Source of the DNA: Sediminibacterium sp.
GTDB lineage: Bacteria > Bacteroidota > Bacteroidia > Chitinophagales > Chitinophagaceae
Length of the DNA: 64,000 bases
Reading direction: 5' to 3'
NCBI GenBank assembly: GCA_030158665.1
Contig: JAOASM010000027.1
Span: 1-64,000, forward strand
The stretch's first letter is position 1, and every line of letters begins with the position of its first letter. The notes below the pieces were generated by a model. The model was not told the origin of the DNA and ran no database searches. It saw only the letters and a program-made list of their open reading frames with translations. This document shows, in pieces, positions 51,821 to 61,097 of the stretch. The position numbers and the translations under genes were made by a program.

Positions 51821-51913
51821 GATTCAGCTTATGAAGGCTGAATACCGATTGCTTGCTTAAAACTCAATTCAAAAACGCAGTTTAATATTTTTGACTAGTT
51901 CTAACTAGATCTA

Positions 51914-52543
51914 TTATTTTTTGATGATCAACTTCTCAGTCGCTCTTCTTACTTTCTTAGCGCCAGATAAATAATCATTAGCGGCATCTCTGTAACCTAA
52001 AGTCACAGCAACAGCACTATGTAAGCCTAATTCTTTTAAGCCTAATGCTTCATCCACTGCGTCAGGAATAAATCCTTCCATTGGTGTTGCATCAATTTCT
52101 TCAGAAGCAGCTGCTACTAAAGTAAATCCTAATGCGATGTAAGTTTGTTTCGCTGCCCAGATCTGTAATTGCTCTGGCGTCAAGTTCTTGATAGAACCAT
52201 TGATATAACCAGCGAAGTCTTTTAATGAATCAACTGGAACACCTCTTTCTTCAGCAATTTCTTGCATGTACTCAGCCACTTCTTTTTCTGTGATGCTATT
52301 CCAAGTAGCAAAGATCACAAGAGCAGAAGCTTCAGCAACCTGAGGTTGATTGTAGAAATGAGGTTGTAATTTTTTTCTAGTCTCTTCGTCTTCAATGACA
52401 ATGATATTGTAAGGAGTCAAGCCAAAAGAGCTAGGTGCTAATTTAGTTGCTTCCAAAATGGTGTTCAAAGTAGCTTCAGGGATTTTGTTACCATTCATTC
52501 TCTTTACTGCGTAGCGCCATTTAAGGGCATCTAATAAACTCAT
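51914..52543 (-). CDS. nitroreductase family NAD(P)H-dependent oxidoreductase
   Basis: MSLLDALKWRYAVKRMNGNKIPEATLNTILEATKLAPSSFGLTPYNIIVI. Confidence 0.9.
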   Translation of the reverse strand: MSLLDALKWRYAVKRMNGNKIPEATLNTILEATKLAPSSFGLTPYNIIVIEDEETRKKLQPHFYNQPQVAEASALVIFATWNSITEKEVAEYMQEIAEERGVPVDSLKDFAGYINGSIKNLTPEQLQIWAAKQTYIALGFTLVAAASEEIDATPMEGFIPDAVDEALGLKELGLHSAVAVTLGYRDAANDYLSGAKKVRRATEKLIIKK

Positions 52544-52843
52544 AATTGTAGTATTTTAATTGTTTTTAATTAATGTTGTTGTTTTGAATCAATGTTTGAA
52601 CATCAAAGGTAGACTATTTTAAGCATACGACCAAAATTCTGCCACCCCAACATATATAAACTAACAAACCCTTTACCAAATAGTTCAAACCAAACTTTCT
52701 AGCTGCTCAAGCCCCCAATATTCTTATAATATTTCCCCAATTACCTCCTTTTGCCCCATATGCTTAGATTATTTCTAAGTCTGTTGCTTGGGTCTAGTTC
52801 TTTAAACCGAATAAGTAGGTGTTGTGTTTTTGCTCTATTTTAA

Positions 52844-52965
52844 AACTGTGGATTATATGATACAAACCAAGGCGAATCTGTGTGTTATGAACCACACAAA
52901 TTTAAACTGTGGATTAAATGACACAAGCAAAGGCGGTGGTGTGTGTTCTGTTCCACACTTTTAAA
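52844..52965. repeat. two imperfect 61-bp tandem repeats
   Basis: AACTGTGGATTA-ATGA-ACAA...GTGTGTT-TG--CCACAC at period 61. Confidence 0.8.
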
Positions 52966-53120
52966 AAGCATGAATTTTGTAACAAATGTGTCAATGGCCA
53001 TGTTTTTGGTTGAAAATCCTAAAGCAACATAGAAAATAGTATAAAATCTTAATTTCTTTAAATTATGAAAATTCTGAAAAATGCGCAAAATTGCCTATTT
53101 TAACAAGATAATTGAACAAA

Positions 53121-54275
53121 ATGAGTCAAAAATCATCCATTTTCGCCGTTTTTCTTGCGATTTTAATCTTTCAACATAATGGCTTAAAAGCCCAAAAGCA
53201 AATTGAAAAAATTGGACTAGACAGGTCTTCTCCTAACTTGATCGTTATTACTACGGACGGATTAAGATGGCAGGAGGTATTCAACGGGATGGATTTTGCG
53301 TTAGCCAATAATCGAAAGTTCAATCACGGAGATAGCGCCTACTTATTCAATAAATATAGTAATACATTAAATGGGGGTAATTCAATAGATGGTGCCAATG
53401 CGGTACTGGAGCGTCGTGCAAAACTCCTCCCCTTCATCACCCAAACGATGGGTACAAAAGGACTCCTTTTTGGCAATCGTTTTAAAGAAAATAAAGTCGA
53501 TGTGGCCAATCCGCATTGGTTCTCTTATCCAGGCTACAATGAAATCTTTACGGGCTATCCGGACTCCGCGATTAACTCTAATAATTATCCGCCTAATCCT
53601 CACGAAAACATTTTAGCATTTTTACAAAAACAAAAAGGGTATCAAAATAATGTCATTGCATTTGGGGCATGGGATGCCTACAGTCGAATCTTAAATGAAG
53701 CTGCATCAGGGTTTCCAGTGATCAATGGTTTTGAATCTTTGTCGAGTATCCTGCCTGATCCACAAACAAAAATGTTGGCGCAAATGCTTAAGGATAGTTA
53801 CAAACCCTTTAAGGAAGCTGAATGTCTAGATGTATTTACACATCAGCAAGCCAAATATTATCTTGAAACAAAACTCCCAAAAGTTATGTACATCAGTTAT
53901 GGTGAAACCGATGAATGGGCGCATGAAGGAAACTACTCGGCTTATTTAGATGCATCGCATCAAGTGGATGCCTGGGTAAATGAACTTTGGCAATGGGTGC
54001 AAAACACGCCGGGCTATAAAGACAACACTTATTTATTAATCACCACCGATCATGGCAGGGGCTTTGGCGAAGGCTGGACAGATCATGGTGCAGATGTAAA
54101 AGGTGCTTCAAGTATCTGGTTTGGCTTAATGGGTCCTGAAAAAAATTCCAACTTGAACAAGATCAAACAAACAGACAATCAACAATTGTATCAAAAACAA
54201 TTAGCGGCAACGATGGTAAAATTATTGGGCCTAGAATTTACACCAGCACATCCAGTAGGAAATCCGATCTATTAA
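53121..54275 (+). CDS. alkaline phosphatase/phosphodiesterase superfamily protein
   Basis: LIVITTDGLRWQEVFNGMD; SYGETDEWAHEGNY; LITTDHGRGFGEGWTDHG. Confidence 0.8.
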   Translation: MSQKSSIFAVFLAILIFQHNGLKAQKQIEKIGLDRSSPNLIVITTDGLRWQEVFNGMDFALANNRKFNHGDSAYLFNKYSNTLNGGNSIDGANAVLERRAKLLPFITQTMGTKGLLFGNRFKENKVDVANPHWFSYPGYNEIFTGYPDSAINSNNYPPNPHENILAFLQKQKGYQNNVIAFGAWDAYSRILNEAASGFPVINGFESLSSILPDPQTKMLAQMLKDSYKPFKEAECLDVFTHQQAKYYLETKLPKVMYISYGETDEWAHEGNYSAYLDASHQVDAWVNELWQWVQNTPGYKDNTYLLITTDHGRGFGEGWTDHGADVKGASSIWFGLMGPEKNSNLNKIKQTDNQQLYQKQLAATMVKLLGLEFTPAHPVGNPIY

Positions 54276-54341
54276 TTACACAACCCTTTTAAAATCGTTA
54301 TACTCAATTAAATAGAATTTAGTTGGATTTTAAAAATGGTT

Positions 54342-54349
54342 TAACTTTG
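54342..54349 (+). promoter_or_regulatory. -7 box immediately upstream of the 54354 gene
   Basis: TAACTTTG four nt before the ATG. Confidence 0.55.
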
Positions 54350-54353
54350 TTCT

Positions 54354-54701
54354 ATGCTACAAAACAAAACCTTTAAGCAATTTCTTGCGCTAGCGATGCT
54401 AGTGGTTTTTGCATTTAGCATTACGCCACAAAAATCGATTCACGATTTAGTAGCAAAACATATTGATCCAACTAGTTGTTCGGTACATAAGGATTTGCCT
54501 ATTGAGCAAATTGAAAAAACTGAACTGCATTGTACTTTCGATTTTCAAGTAGCCACTACTCCATTTGTGGACTACGATTTTAGTATCCTTATTCCAACGC
54601 CAATTGTTGCCAAAGCGCGCAATGCCTATTTTGTAGCAAAGGCAATTACACAATTATCTATTGTTTCTGACTCTCGTGGTCCCCCTGCTGTTATTTGTTA
54701 G
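54354..54701 (+). CDS. small secreted His/Cys-containing protein upstream of a TonB receptor
   Basis: N-terminal signal; HDLVAKHIDPTSCSVH, ELHC and terminal SRGPPAVIC. Confidence 0.6.
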   Translation: MLQNKTFKQFLALAMLVVFAFSITPQKSIHDLVAKHIDPTSCSVHKDLPIEQIEKTELHCTFDFQVATTPFVDYDFSILIPTPIVAKARNAYFVAKAITQLSIVSDSRGPPAVIC

Positions 54702-54733
54702 GTTTCGATTTTTTTAACAAACAAAACAGTTTT

Positions 54734-57143
54734 ATGAAAAAATATTTAGGTGTATTACTCTTATTGAGTGCGAGTATCGGATTTGCAACAAAAGCGATTG
54801 CGCAACAATTTACATTAACAGGAAAAGTATTTGATAGAGCAACAGGTAAAACCTTAGGAGGAGCAAGTGTCTATCTTCCAGAAATTAAAAAAGGAACGAT
54901 TGCCAATAAAGATGGCGTCTTCACAATCAATATAGAAGCAGGATCGCATGTATTAGAAATTAGTTATGTTGGCTATGCGACTGATGTAGAAAATATCAAA
55001 CTGCAAAAAAACACTACACAAGATTTTTATTTAAATAGTTCGGTACTAGAAGGGGGCAATGTGATTGTCACCAGTTTTTTAAGAGCCACTTCTACCAGAC
55101 GCACACCCACACCGGTGACGATTGTAAAAAAAGAAGAACTATTTAGAGGTGTATCAAGCAATTTAATTGATGCCTTGTCTAAAGTACCAGGTGTCTCTCA
55201 AATATCTACAGGACCCGCCATCTCTAAACCAATCATTCGTGGCTTGGGATACAATCGTGTAGTGGTAATGAATGATGGTATCAGACAAGAAGGGCAACAA
55301 TGGGGCGATGAACATGGTATTGAAATCGACGAATACAATGTTAGCAGAACCGAAGTGTTAAAAGTGCCGGCGTCATTGATTTATGGATCGGATGCCTTAG
55401 CGGGTGTAATCAACATCATCTCTAACGTACCAGTGAGTGAAGGCGTGATCAAAGGAAATGTGTTTTCCAACTATCAAACCAATAACCGCATGATGGGCAA
55501 TCACTTTGATTTAGCTGGAAACAATAAAGGATTTATCTGGGGGATCAACTATAGTGCAAAAAATGCAGGCGATTATAAAAACAAATATGATGGCACTGTA
55601 TTTAATTCAAGATTTTTAGAGCGCAATGGCGGTGGTTATATTGGTATCGAAAAAAGCTGGGGATACTCACAGTTGTCTTTTAGTAATTTTTACCAAAACT
55701 TAGGCATAGTAGAAGGAGATCGTGATGCAGATGGACGATTTATTATGTTGAAAGATGTGGGTGGTATTGCAGAGGAAGTTGTTGTAGATGCTGCAGAGGA
55801 AAAAAGATTTACCCCACGTGTGCCGATGCAAAAAATCCAACACACTAAATATACATTGGATAACAATATCAAATTAGGCAATGACAGATTGAAAGCCACT
55901 TTTGGTTTACAACAAAACCAAAGAATGGAATTTGGCAATGTCTTAGATATAAATGAAAAAGAATTGTTTTTTGATTTAAAAACATTCAACTACGCCATAC
56001 AATATTTACAAGCAGAAAAAAATAATTGGAAAAATACATTTGGTGTAAATGGTATGCGACAAACCAATACCAACCGAGGAGAAGAAGCGCTAGTGCCCGA
56101 TTATACGAGCTTTGATATCGGTGCGTTTTATTATACTCAAAAAAGAACAGAGAAAACAAGTTGGAGCGGAGGATTAAGATACGATCAAAAGTGGATGAAC
56201 TTTAGCAACCCGAATCAATTTGTATGTCCTCCAGGGATGGCTTGTATTGCATAATCCAATAGAAAGCAATAGGCAGTTTAATAATATTTCTGGAGCTATC
56301 AGTGTGGCGCATGATGTAAGTGAACAGTTGACATTGAAATTTAATATCGCGCGCGGGTTCCGCGCGCCAAACATGGCAGAGATGGCGTCTTATGGTGCAC
56401 ATGAAGGCACGAACAGATTTGAATATGGCAATGAAGCGTTGATTTCTGAAAAGAGTTTACAATTTGATGCTGCAGTAGAATGGAGCAATGAGCATATGAG
56501 CTTTGCAGGAAATGTCTTTTACAATACCGTAAGTGATTATATCTTTTATCAGAAGTTAACTGCTGTTGGAGGAGGAGACTCTATCATCATGGATCATGGG
56601 GACAATCTCTATGCATTTGCATTCAGACAAAAAGATGCACACTTGTATGGCGCTGAATTCAATGTTGATTTTCATCCACACCCACTAGACTGGCTGCATG
56701 TAGAAAATAGTGTGAGCTTAATCCGCGGACAATTTAAAGAAGCATTGGATGGATCAAAAAATCTACCAGGCATACCAAGTGCAAGATGGTTGTCTGAAAT
56801 AAAAATCGAACTTTTTAAAAAGTCAAAAGCCATCCGAAATAGTTTTATCAATCTACAGTTAGATAATGTGTTTGCGCAAAATCATCCATTTGTAGGTTAC
56901 AATACTGAAACGCGTACACCAGCTTATACTTTATTGAATCTGGGTTATAGTACGCAGATCCAACACCGCAACAAAACCTTGTTTAGCGTTTCCTTAGTTG
57001 GACAAAATGTCACCGATGTGGCGTATCAGCATCACTTGAATCGTTTAAAATATGGTCCAGTGAATGAAGCGACTGGACGCATGGGTGTATTCAATATGGG
57101 TCGCAATTTTAGTTTCAAAGTGAATATTCCTATTGGGAATTAA
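54734..57143 (+). pseudogene. TonB-dependent receptor with CarboxypepD_reg-like N-terminus, interrupted by a frameshift near 56250
   Basis: 5' part (ORF ending 56254) has plug domain VPGVSQISTGPAISKPIIRGLGYNRVVVMNDGIRQEGQQWG; 3' part (ORF from 56220) has barrel NIARGFRAPNMAEMASYG to the C-terminus. Confidence 0.75.
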
Positions 57144-57412
57144 AATAGATAGATTGTTAATAGTAAGAAAACAAGATTGACAATCGTTCTGAAATAAATC
57201 CAAATTTTTCTAGATTTTTCTATAACCTCTTGATCGCTTAATATTTTTAATATTGAGTAGATCAAGAGGCTTATATTAATGATCCATGCTGCAGTTAATG
57301 CTACAATAATAAATTGGCTCGCATCTATGCGTTTAATGATTGAGTAGCTGATGTATAATACAACAGTTAAAATATTTGTTAAGTTGTTTAAAGAAGGTAT
57401 TATATTAATCAT
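57140..57412 (-). CDS. small multi-span membrane protein
   Basis: 90 aa with hydrophobic segments FIIVALTAAWIINISLLIYSIL and IVNLVFLLLTIYLF. Confidence 0.5.
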   Translation of the reverse strand: MINIIPSLNNLTNILTVVLYISYSIIKRIDASQFIIVALTAAWIINISLLIYSILKILSDQEVIEKSRKIWIYFRTIVNLVFLLLTIYLF

Positions 57413-57457
57413 TTTTCAATTTATATTAGATGAAACATGTATTTAATGGTCTAATTT

Positions 57458-57655
57458 TTAGTTAAATGTATTTGGAATAAACAAATAAACATAAGCAGCT
57501 ATAGCTAGATAAACTACTAGTACTGCAATGGATACTTTTTTGAAAACAATCAAACTCTTATCAATTGATAACTTAAGTTTTTGTTTATCATATAACCAGA
57601 CAAATAGATTAAACAACATTAATAATATTCCGATTAAGATTAGTAGGTATAACAT
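57458..57655 (-). CDS. small two-span membrane protein
   Basis: 65 aa: MLYLLILIGILLMLFNLFVWLYDKQKL... VSIAVLVVYLAIAAYVYLF. Confidence 0.5.
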   Translation of the reverse strand: MLYLLILIGILLMLFNLFVWLYDKQKLKLSIDKSLIVFKKVSIAVLVVYLAIAAYVYLFIPNTFN

Positions 57656-57666
57656 AATTTATCATT

Positions 57667-58371
57667 TTATTTTTGTTCAACTCTTACTGCATTTTTAGTA
57701 TAATCTGAATCCATGTTCACTGTGAAATAATAATTACTTCTTTCTGTCCACCCAAGTGTTAGACCGCCTAACTGAATACCGAATAAGTTGTTGCCAGTTA
57801 TTGTAAATGTTGATGTTGTAGTAGAAGGGTTGAATGTAATACTAGATGAGTTTACATATGTCCAGTAAAAGAATCCGATACCTGTAAAAGATAATGTTGG
57901 AGTTCCTATAACTCTTCCGAATTGATCTGTATTGAAATCTAAATGCATTGTATAAAATCCCTTTGGTAATACATTGTCATTAATTGAAGAATAATATGAA
58001 ACATAAAAAGGAAAAGATGCGTGATAGTATCCGGCTTGTCTAGGTCCATCATCTTCGTATTCATCAAGAGATATAGTTGAGAATGCACTTTTTAAACTAT
58101 TAAGTGTTTTTGTGTTATTTGGTTTCAAATCTGCTTGACCTATAAACACTTTGCTTTTTTTAAATTCTTTATATGCATCTTTGAATTCATCAAATGAAAG
58201 TATTGGTATATTATTTAATTCATTTAGTATTATAAATTCACCTTTTTCGCCTACAACTTCTTTTAGTTTAGACATTGCAATCTCTTCTTTATATTCTGGT
58301 ATTTCTTTTTGACAACTTGGTAAAAAGATAAAAACGAATAGTACTAAAACGAATGTTAAATAATTTTTCAT
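57667..58371 (-). CDS. hypothetical lipoprotein
   Basis: Lipobox FIFLPSCQK; Ser/Thr- and aromatic-rich beta C-terminus. Confidence 0.65.
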   Translation of the reverse strand: MKNYLTFVLVLFVFIFLPSCQKEIPEYKEEIAMSKLKEVVGEKGEFIILNELNNIPILSFDEFKDAYKEFKKSKVFIGQADLKPNNTKTLNSLKSAFSTISLDEYEDDGPRQAGYYHASFPFYVSYYSSINDNVLPKGFYTMHLDFNTDQFGRVIGTPTLSFTGIGFFYWTYVNSSSITFNPSTTTSTFTITGNNLFGIQLGGLTLGWTERSNYYFTVNMDSDYTKNAVRVEQK

Positions 58372-58506
58372 GATGTTGGATTTAGTTATGAAGAAACAAT
58401 GAAATGATTTTATATTATTGCGTATTTATACCTTCTGTAGATTTTCTTATACAATCTACCCCTTGCTTTTCATAAAAAGATCAAACTTAGAATAGGCTCT
58501 ATGCAT

Positions 58507-58962
58507 TTATTTTTCATTTGCTAGTTGAAGTGCTGTTTTTATTAACGCATCACTTACTCTAAAATTCGTTGCTTGAATTTTTTCTAAATAAAATTTTAAG
58601 GAATGAATGATACCTAATTCTTTCGCTATAATTAATACTCCAATGCTTCCTGTATATCTTAGTCTCAATAATGTAGTAACTTTTCTTGCTTTTAAATCAT
58701 CGATTATTAAGAATGAATTATTTTTTAACGCGTTCGTGATAATACTAGATTCGCCAGCTCCTAATTTAAAGCGCTTTAAAAAGGATTGTTCTATTTCGTT
58801 CGTCGTTTCTACAACTATCCATGAAGGGATAGATTCATTCAACTCGGATTTAATCTGGGTAGTAATGATAACCTTGCCATAAATTCTTTGCAATAGATGT
58901 AAGGCATTTATTTTATTAAGAATGATTAGTGAACTTGTATCAACGTATACTTTCTCTTGCAT
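58507..58962 (-). CDS. PIN-like (DUF3368-type) putative toxin nuclease
   Basis: VYVDTSSLIILNKI; GAGESSIITNAL; LIIDDLKARKVT. Confidence 0.78.
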   Translation of the reverse strand: MQEKVYVDTSSLIILNKINALHLLQRIYGKVIITTQIKSELNESIPSWIVVETTNEIEQSFLKRFKLGAGESSIITNALKNNSFLIIDDLKARKVTTLLRLRYTGSIGVLIIAKELGIIHSLKFYLEKIQATNFRVSDALIKTALQLANEK

Positions 58963-59182
58963 TGCTTACATCTGATTCTAAATCAGATGCAGGGTAATTG
59001 ATAACTGAGACGTTGTAATTTTTTAGTAAATCCATAAATTCTGAGATAGTGTAACCTGCACTTTTTGCGGCCTGACTCATTGTAAGTCTTCCTGCTTCAA
59101 AAAGTTTAGCAGCAAAAAAAGTCTTTAACTCTTGTTTGTCTGCCTCTAGTTCATCAGGTAATTGTAATTCTATGGTTTTCAT
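58940..59182 (-). CDS. UPF0175-type putative antitoxin
   Basis: LFEAGRLTMSQAAKSAGYTISEFMDLLKNYNVSVINY. Confidence 0.78.
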   Translation of the reverse strand: MKTIELQLPDELEADKQELKTFFAAKLFEAGRLTMSQAAKSAGYTISEFMDLLKNYNVSVINYPASDLESDVSNARESIR

Positions 59183-59355
59183 TTTACTAAATTAGTACTA
59201 ATATCTTTTTTACAATAAATTTGTTTCCTGCATATGATCGGGTGATAAATATGCTTGAAATTCATTTTAATTTTGTTTTATATTTTAAGTATTTATACTT
59301 TAAATATTGACTAACTTGTATGTACATATTAGAATACATTCTAAATCTACTAACT

Positions 59356-60675
59356 ATGAAAAAAACAGCTTTGTTTTTATTTGCAATGGTCGTTGCGTTG
59401 TCGAGTACTGCGCAGGGTTTAACAAAAGAAGAAAAACAAGTGATGGCTTGGATTGATGCGCATATGCCGCAAGCAATTGAGCTGTTAAAAGAGTCTGTGA
59501 ATATCAATAGTGGCACATTGAATATAGAAGGAGTGAAAAAAGTGGGCGCCTTGTTTGCGAAGGAATTTGAAAAAGCTGGATTTGCCACTGAGTGGGTAGC
59601 GATGCCTGACTCTATTAAAAGAGCGGGGCATTTGGTGGCGAGTCGTCGCGCTAGCGCCGCCGCCGCCACATCTTCCAAACAAAAATCTGGAAAACGCCTC
59701 TTCCTCATCGGACACTTAGATACGGTCTTTGAACCAGATATGCCAGCCAATCCATTCACTATGTTGAATGATTCAACTGCTACAGGACAGGGTGTGAATG
59801 ATATGAAGGGAGGAGATGTGGTAGTGATTATGGCATTACAAGCATTGGAGCAGGCTGGATTATTAAAGAATACAGATATCACCGCCTATTTTACAGGAGA
59901 CGAGGAACATGCGGGTTATCCTAGGGAAGTGACAAGAGGAGATTTTGTCAATAGAGCTAAGCAGGCAGATATTGCATTGGCTTTTGAAGGAGCGAACGGA
60001 TTGAACTCGGTAGCCACAGGAAGAAGGGGTGCGAGTGGATGGAGATTGGATGTGACTGGAAAAACAGGACATAGTTCGGGGGTATTCACGCCAGGCGCGG
60101 GTTATGGTGCTATTTACGAGGCGGCAAGAATCATCAATCAGTTTAGAGAAACATTGAGCACCGAAAAATATTTAACCTTTAACCCAGGCATCATCATTGG
60201 TGGTTCAGATATTGAATACAATGAAGCCACTTCAAAAGGCGCGGCCATCGCCAAAACCAATATTATCTCCCCGGCGGTGACGGTTACGGGAGACTTAAGA
60301 TTCTTGACCGAGGATCAAAAAGACCGCGCCAGAGCCAAAATGAGGGAAATTGTAGGGCAAAACCTTGCTCAAACCAGTGCCAAAATCAGTTTTGTGGATG
60401 GGATCCCAAGTATGGCTCCTACGGAAGGTAACAACAAGGTACTAGGCGTAATCAATTCAATATCAACGGATATGGGCGTTGGGGCCACCGTGGCCGGTGA
60501 CCCAGGATCAAGGGGTGCGGGCGATATCAGTTATGTGGCTGCTTATGTGGACTGTATTGATGGATTGGGAGCTTCAGGACGCGGCGCTCACGCGCCGGGA
60601 GAAACCATCCACCTCAATCAACTCCCTTTTTTGATTAAAAGAGCGGCATTAACCATCTATCGATTATCTAGATAA
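59356..60675 (+). CDS. secreted M20/M25/M40 family metallopeptidase
   Basis: LFLIGHLDTVFEPD; GVNDMKGGDVV; FTGDEEHAGYPR. Confidence 0.88.
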   Translation: MKKTALFLFAMVVALSSTAQGLTKEEKQVMAWIDAHMPQAIELLKESVNINSGTLNIEGVKKVGALFAKEFEKAGFATEWVAMPDSIKRAGHLVASRRASAAAATSSKQKSGKRLFLIGHLDTVFEPDMPANPFTMLNDSTATGQGVNDMKGGDVVVIMALQALEQAGLLKNTDITAYFTGDEEHAGYPREVTRGDFVNRAKQADIALAFEGANGLNSVATGRRGASGWRLDVTGKTGHSSGVFTPGAGYGAIYEAARIINQFRETLSTEKYLTFNPGIIIGGSDIEYNEATSKGAAIAKTNIISPAVTVTGDLRFLTEDQKDRARAKMREIVGQNLAQTSAKISFVDGIPSMAPTEGNNKVLGVINSISTDMGVGATVAGDPGSRGAGDISYVAAYVDCIDGLGASGRGAHAPGETIHLNQLPFLIKRAALTIYRLSR

Positions 60676-60692
60676 TAGTCTAAAAAACGAGG

Positions 60693-60736
60693 GGGTATAA
60701 CATATATGTTATATCAAATGTGTTATACCCTTTTTT
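60693..60736. terminator. terminator-like hairpin with an alternative overlapping hairpin
   Basis: GGGTATAACA...TGTTATACCC followed by T6; internal palindrome TATAACATATATGTTATA. Confidence 0.65.
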
Positions 60737-60737
60737 A

Positions 60738-60745
60738 TACCTTTG
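60738..60745 (+). promoter_or_regulatory. -7 box directly after the hairpin
   Basis: TACCTTTG matches TAnnTTTG. Confidence 0.5.
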
Positions 60746-60930
60746 TTTAAGCCCTTTCACAATAATTTAAACAAAAGAACGTTTATATCTAACGCGTTGA
60801 TTGTCTTGAATAAACAGACATAAAACGCCCATCAAAAAATCAAAAAATACCCCTTTAAAAATTAGATTTTTTGATATTGTTGCTCTACTTTCGCTGTTCA
60901 ACTTACCCCCCACAAGTTTATTGGAAAAAT

Positions 60931-60999
60931 TAACAGCTAAATACTGTTAAAAAGCATACATAATATATACAAAATAGTATTTTTGTCGTATATTAACAG
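60931..60999 (+). promoter_or_regulatory. TTAACAG half-sites around the -7 box (60978-60985) upstream of the export gene
   Basis: TTAACAG-CTAAATA-CTGTTAA at 60931-60951, TATTTTTG at 60978, TTAACAG at 60993. Confidence 0.5.
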
Positions 61000-61097
61000 T
61001 GCGTCTTATGCACTCAAAATGAGTCACTTAGGCCTATAATGGGACTAAGAAGGGCGGAGCCATACAAAGCCCGCAAACTCCAAACAAATTCTGAACT

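Noticed and set aside
52844-52965. Possible CRISPR array
   Set aside because: Only two diverged copies without unique spacers and no cas genes; it is a tandem repeat.
59262-59882. 206-aa minus-strand ORF opposite the M20 peptidase
   Set aside because: Antisense to a well-supported CDS; composition reflects the opposite strand and no family motif is visible.
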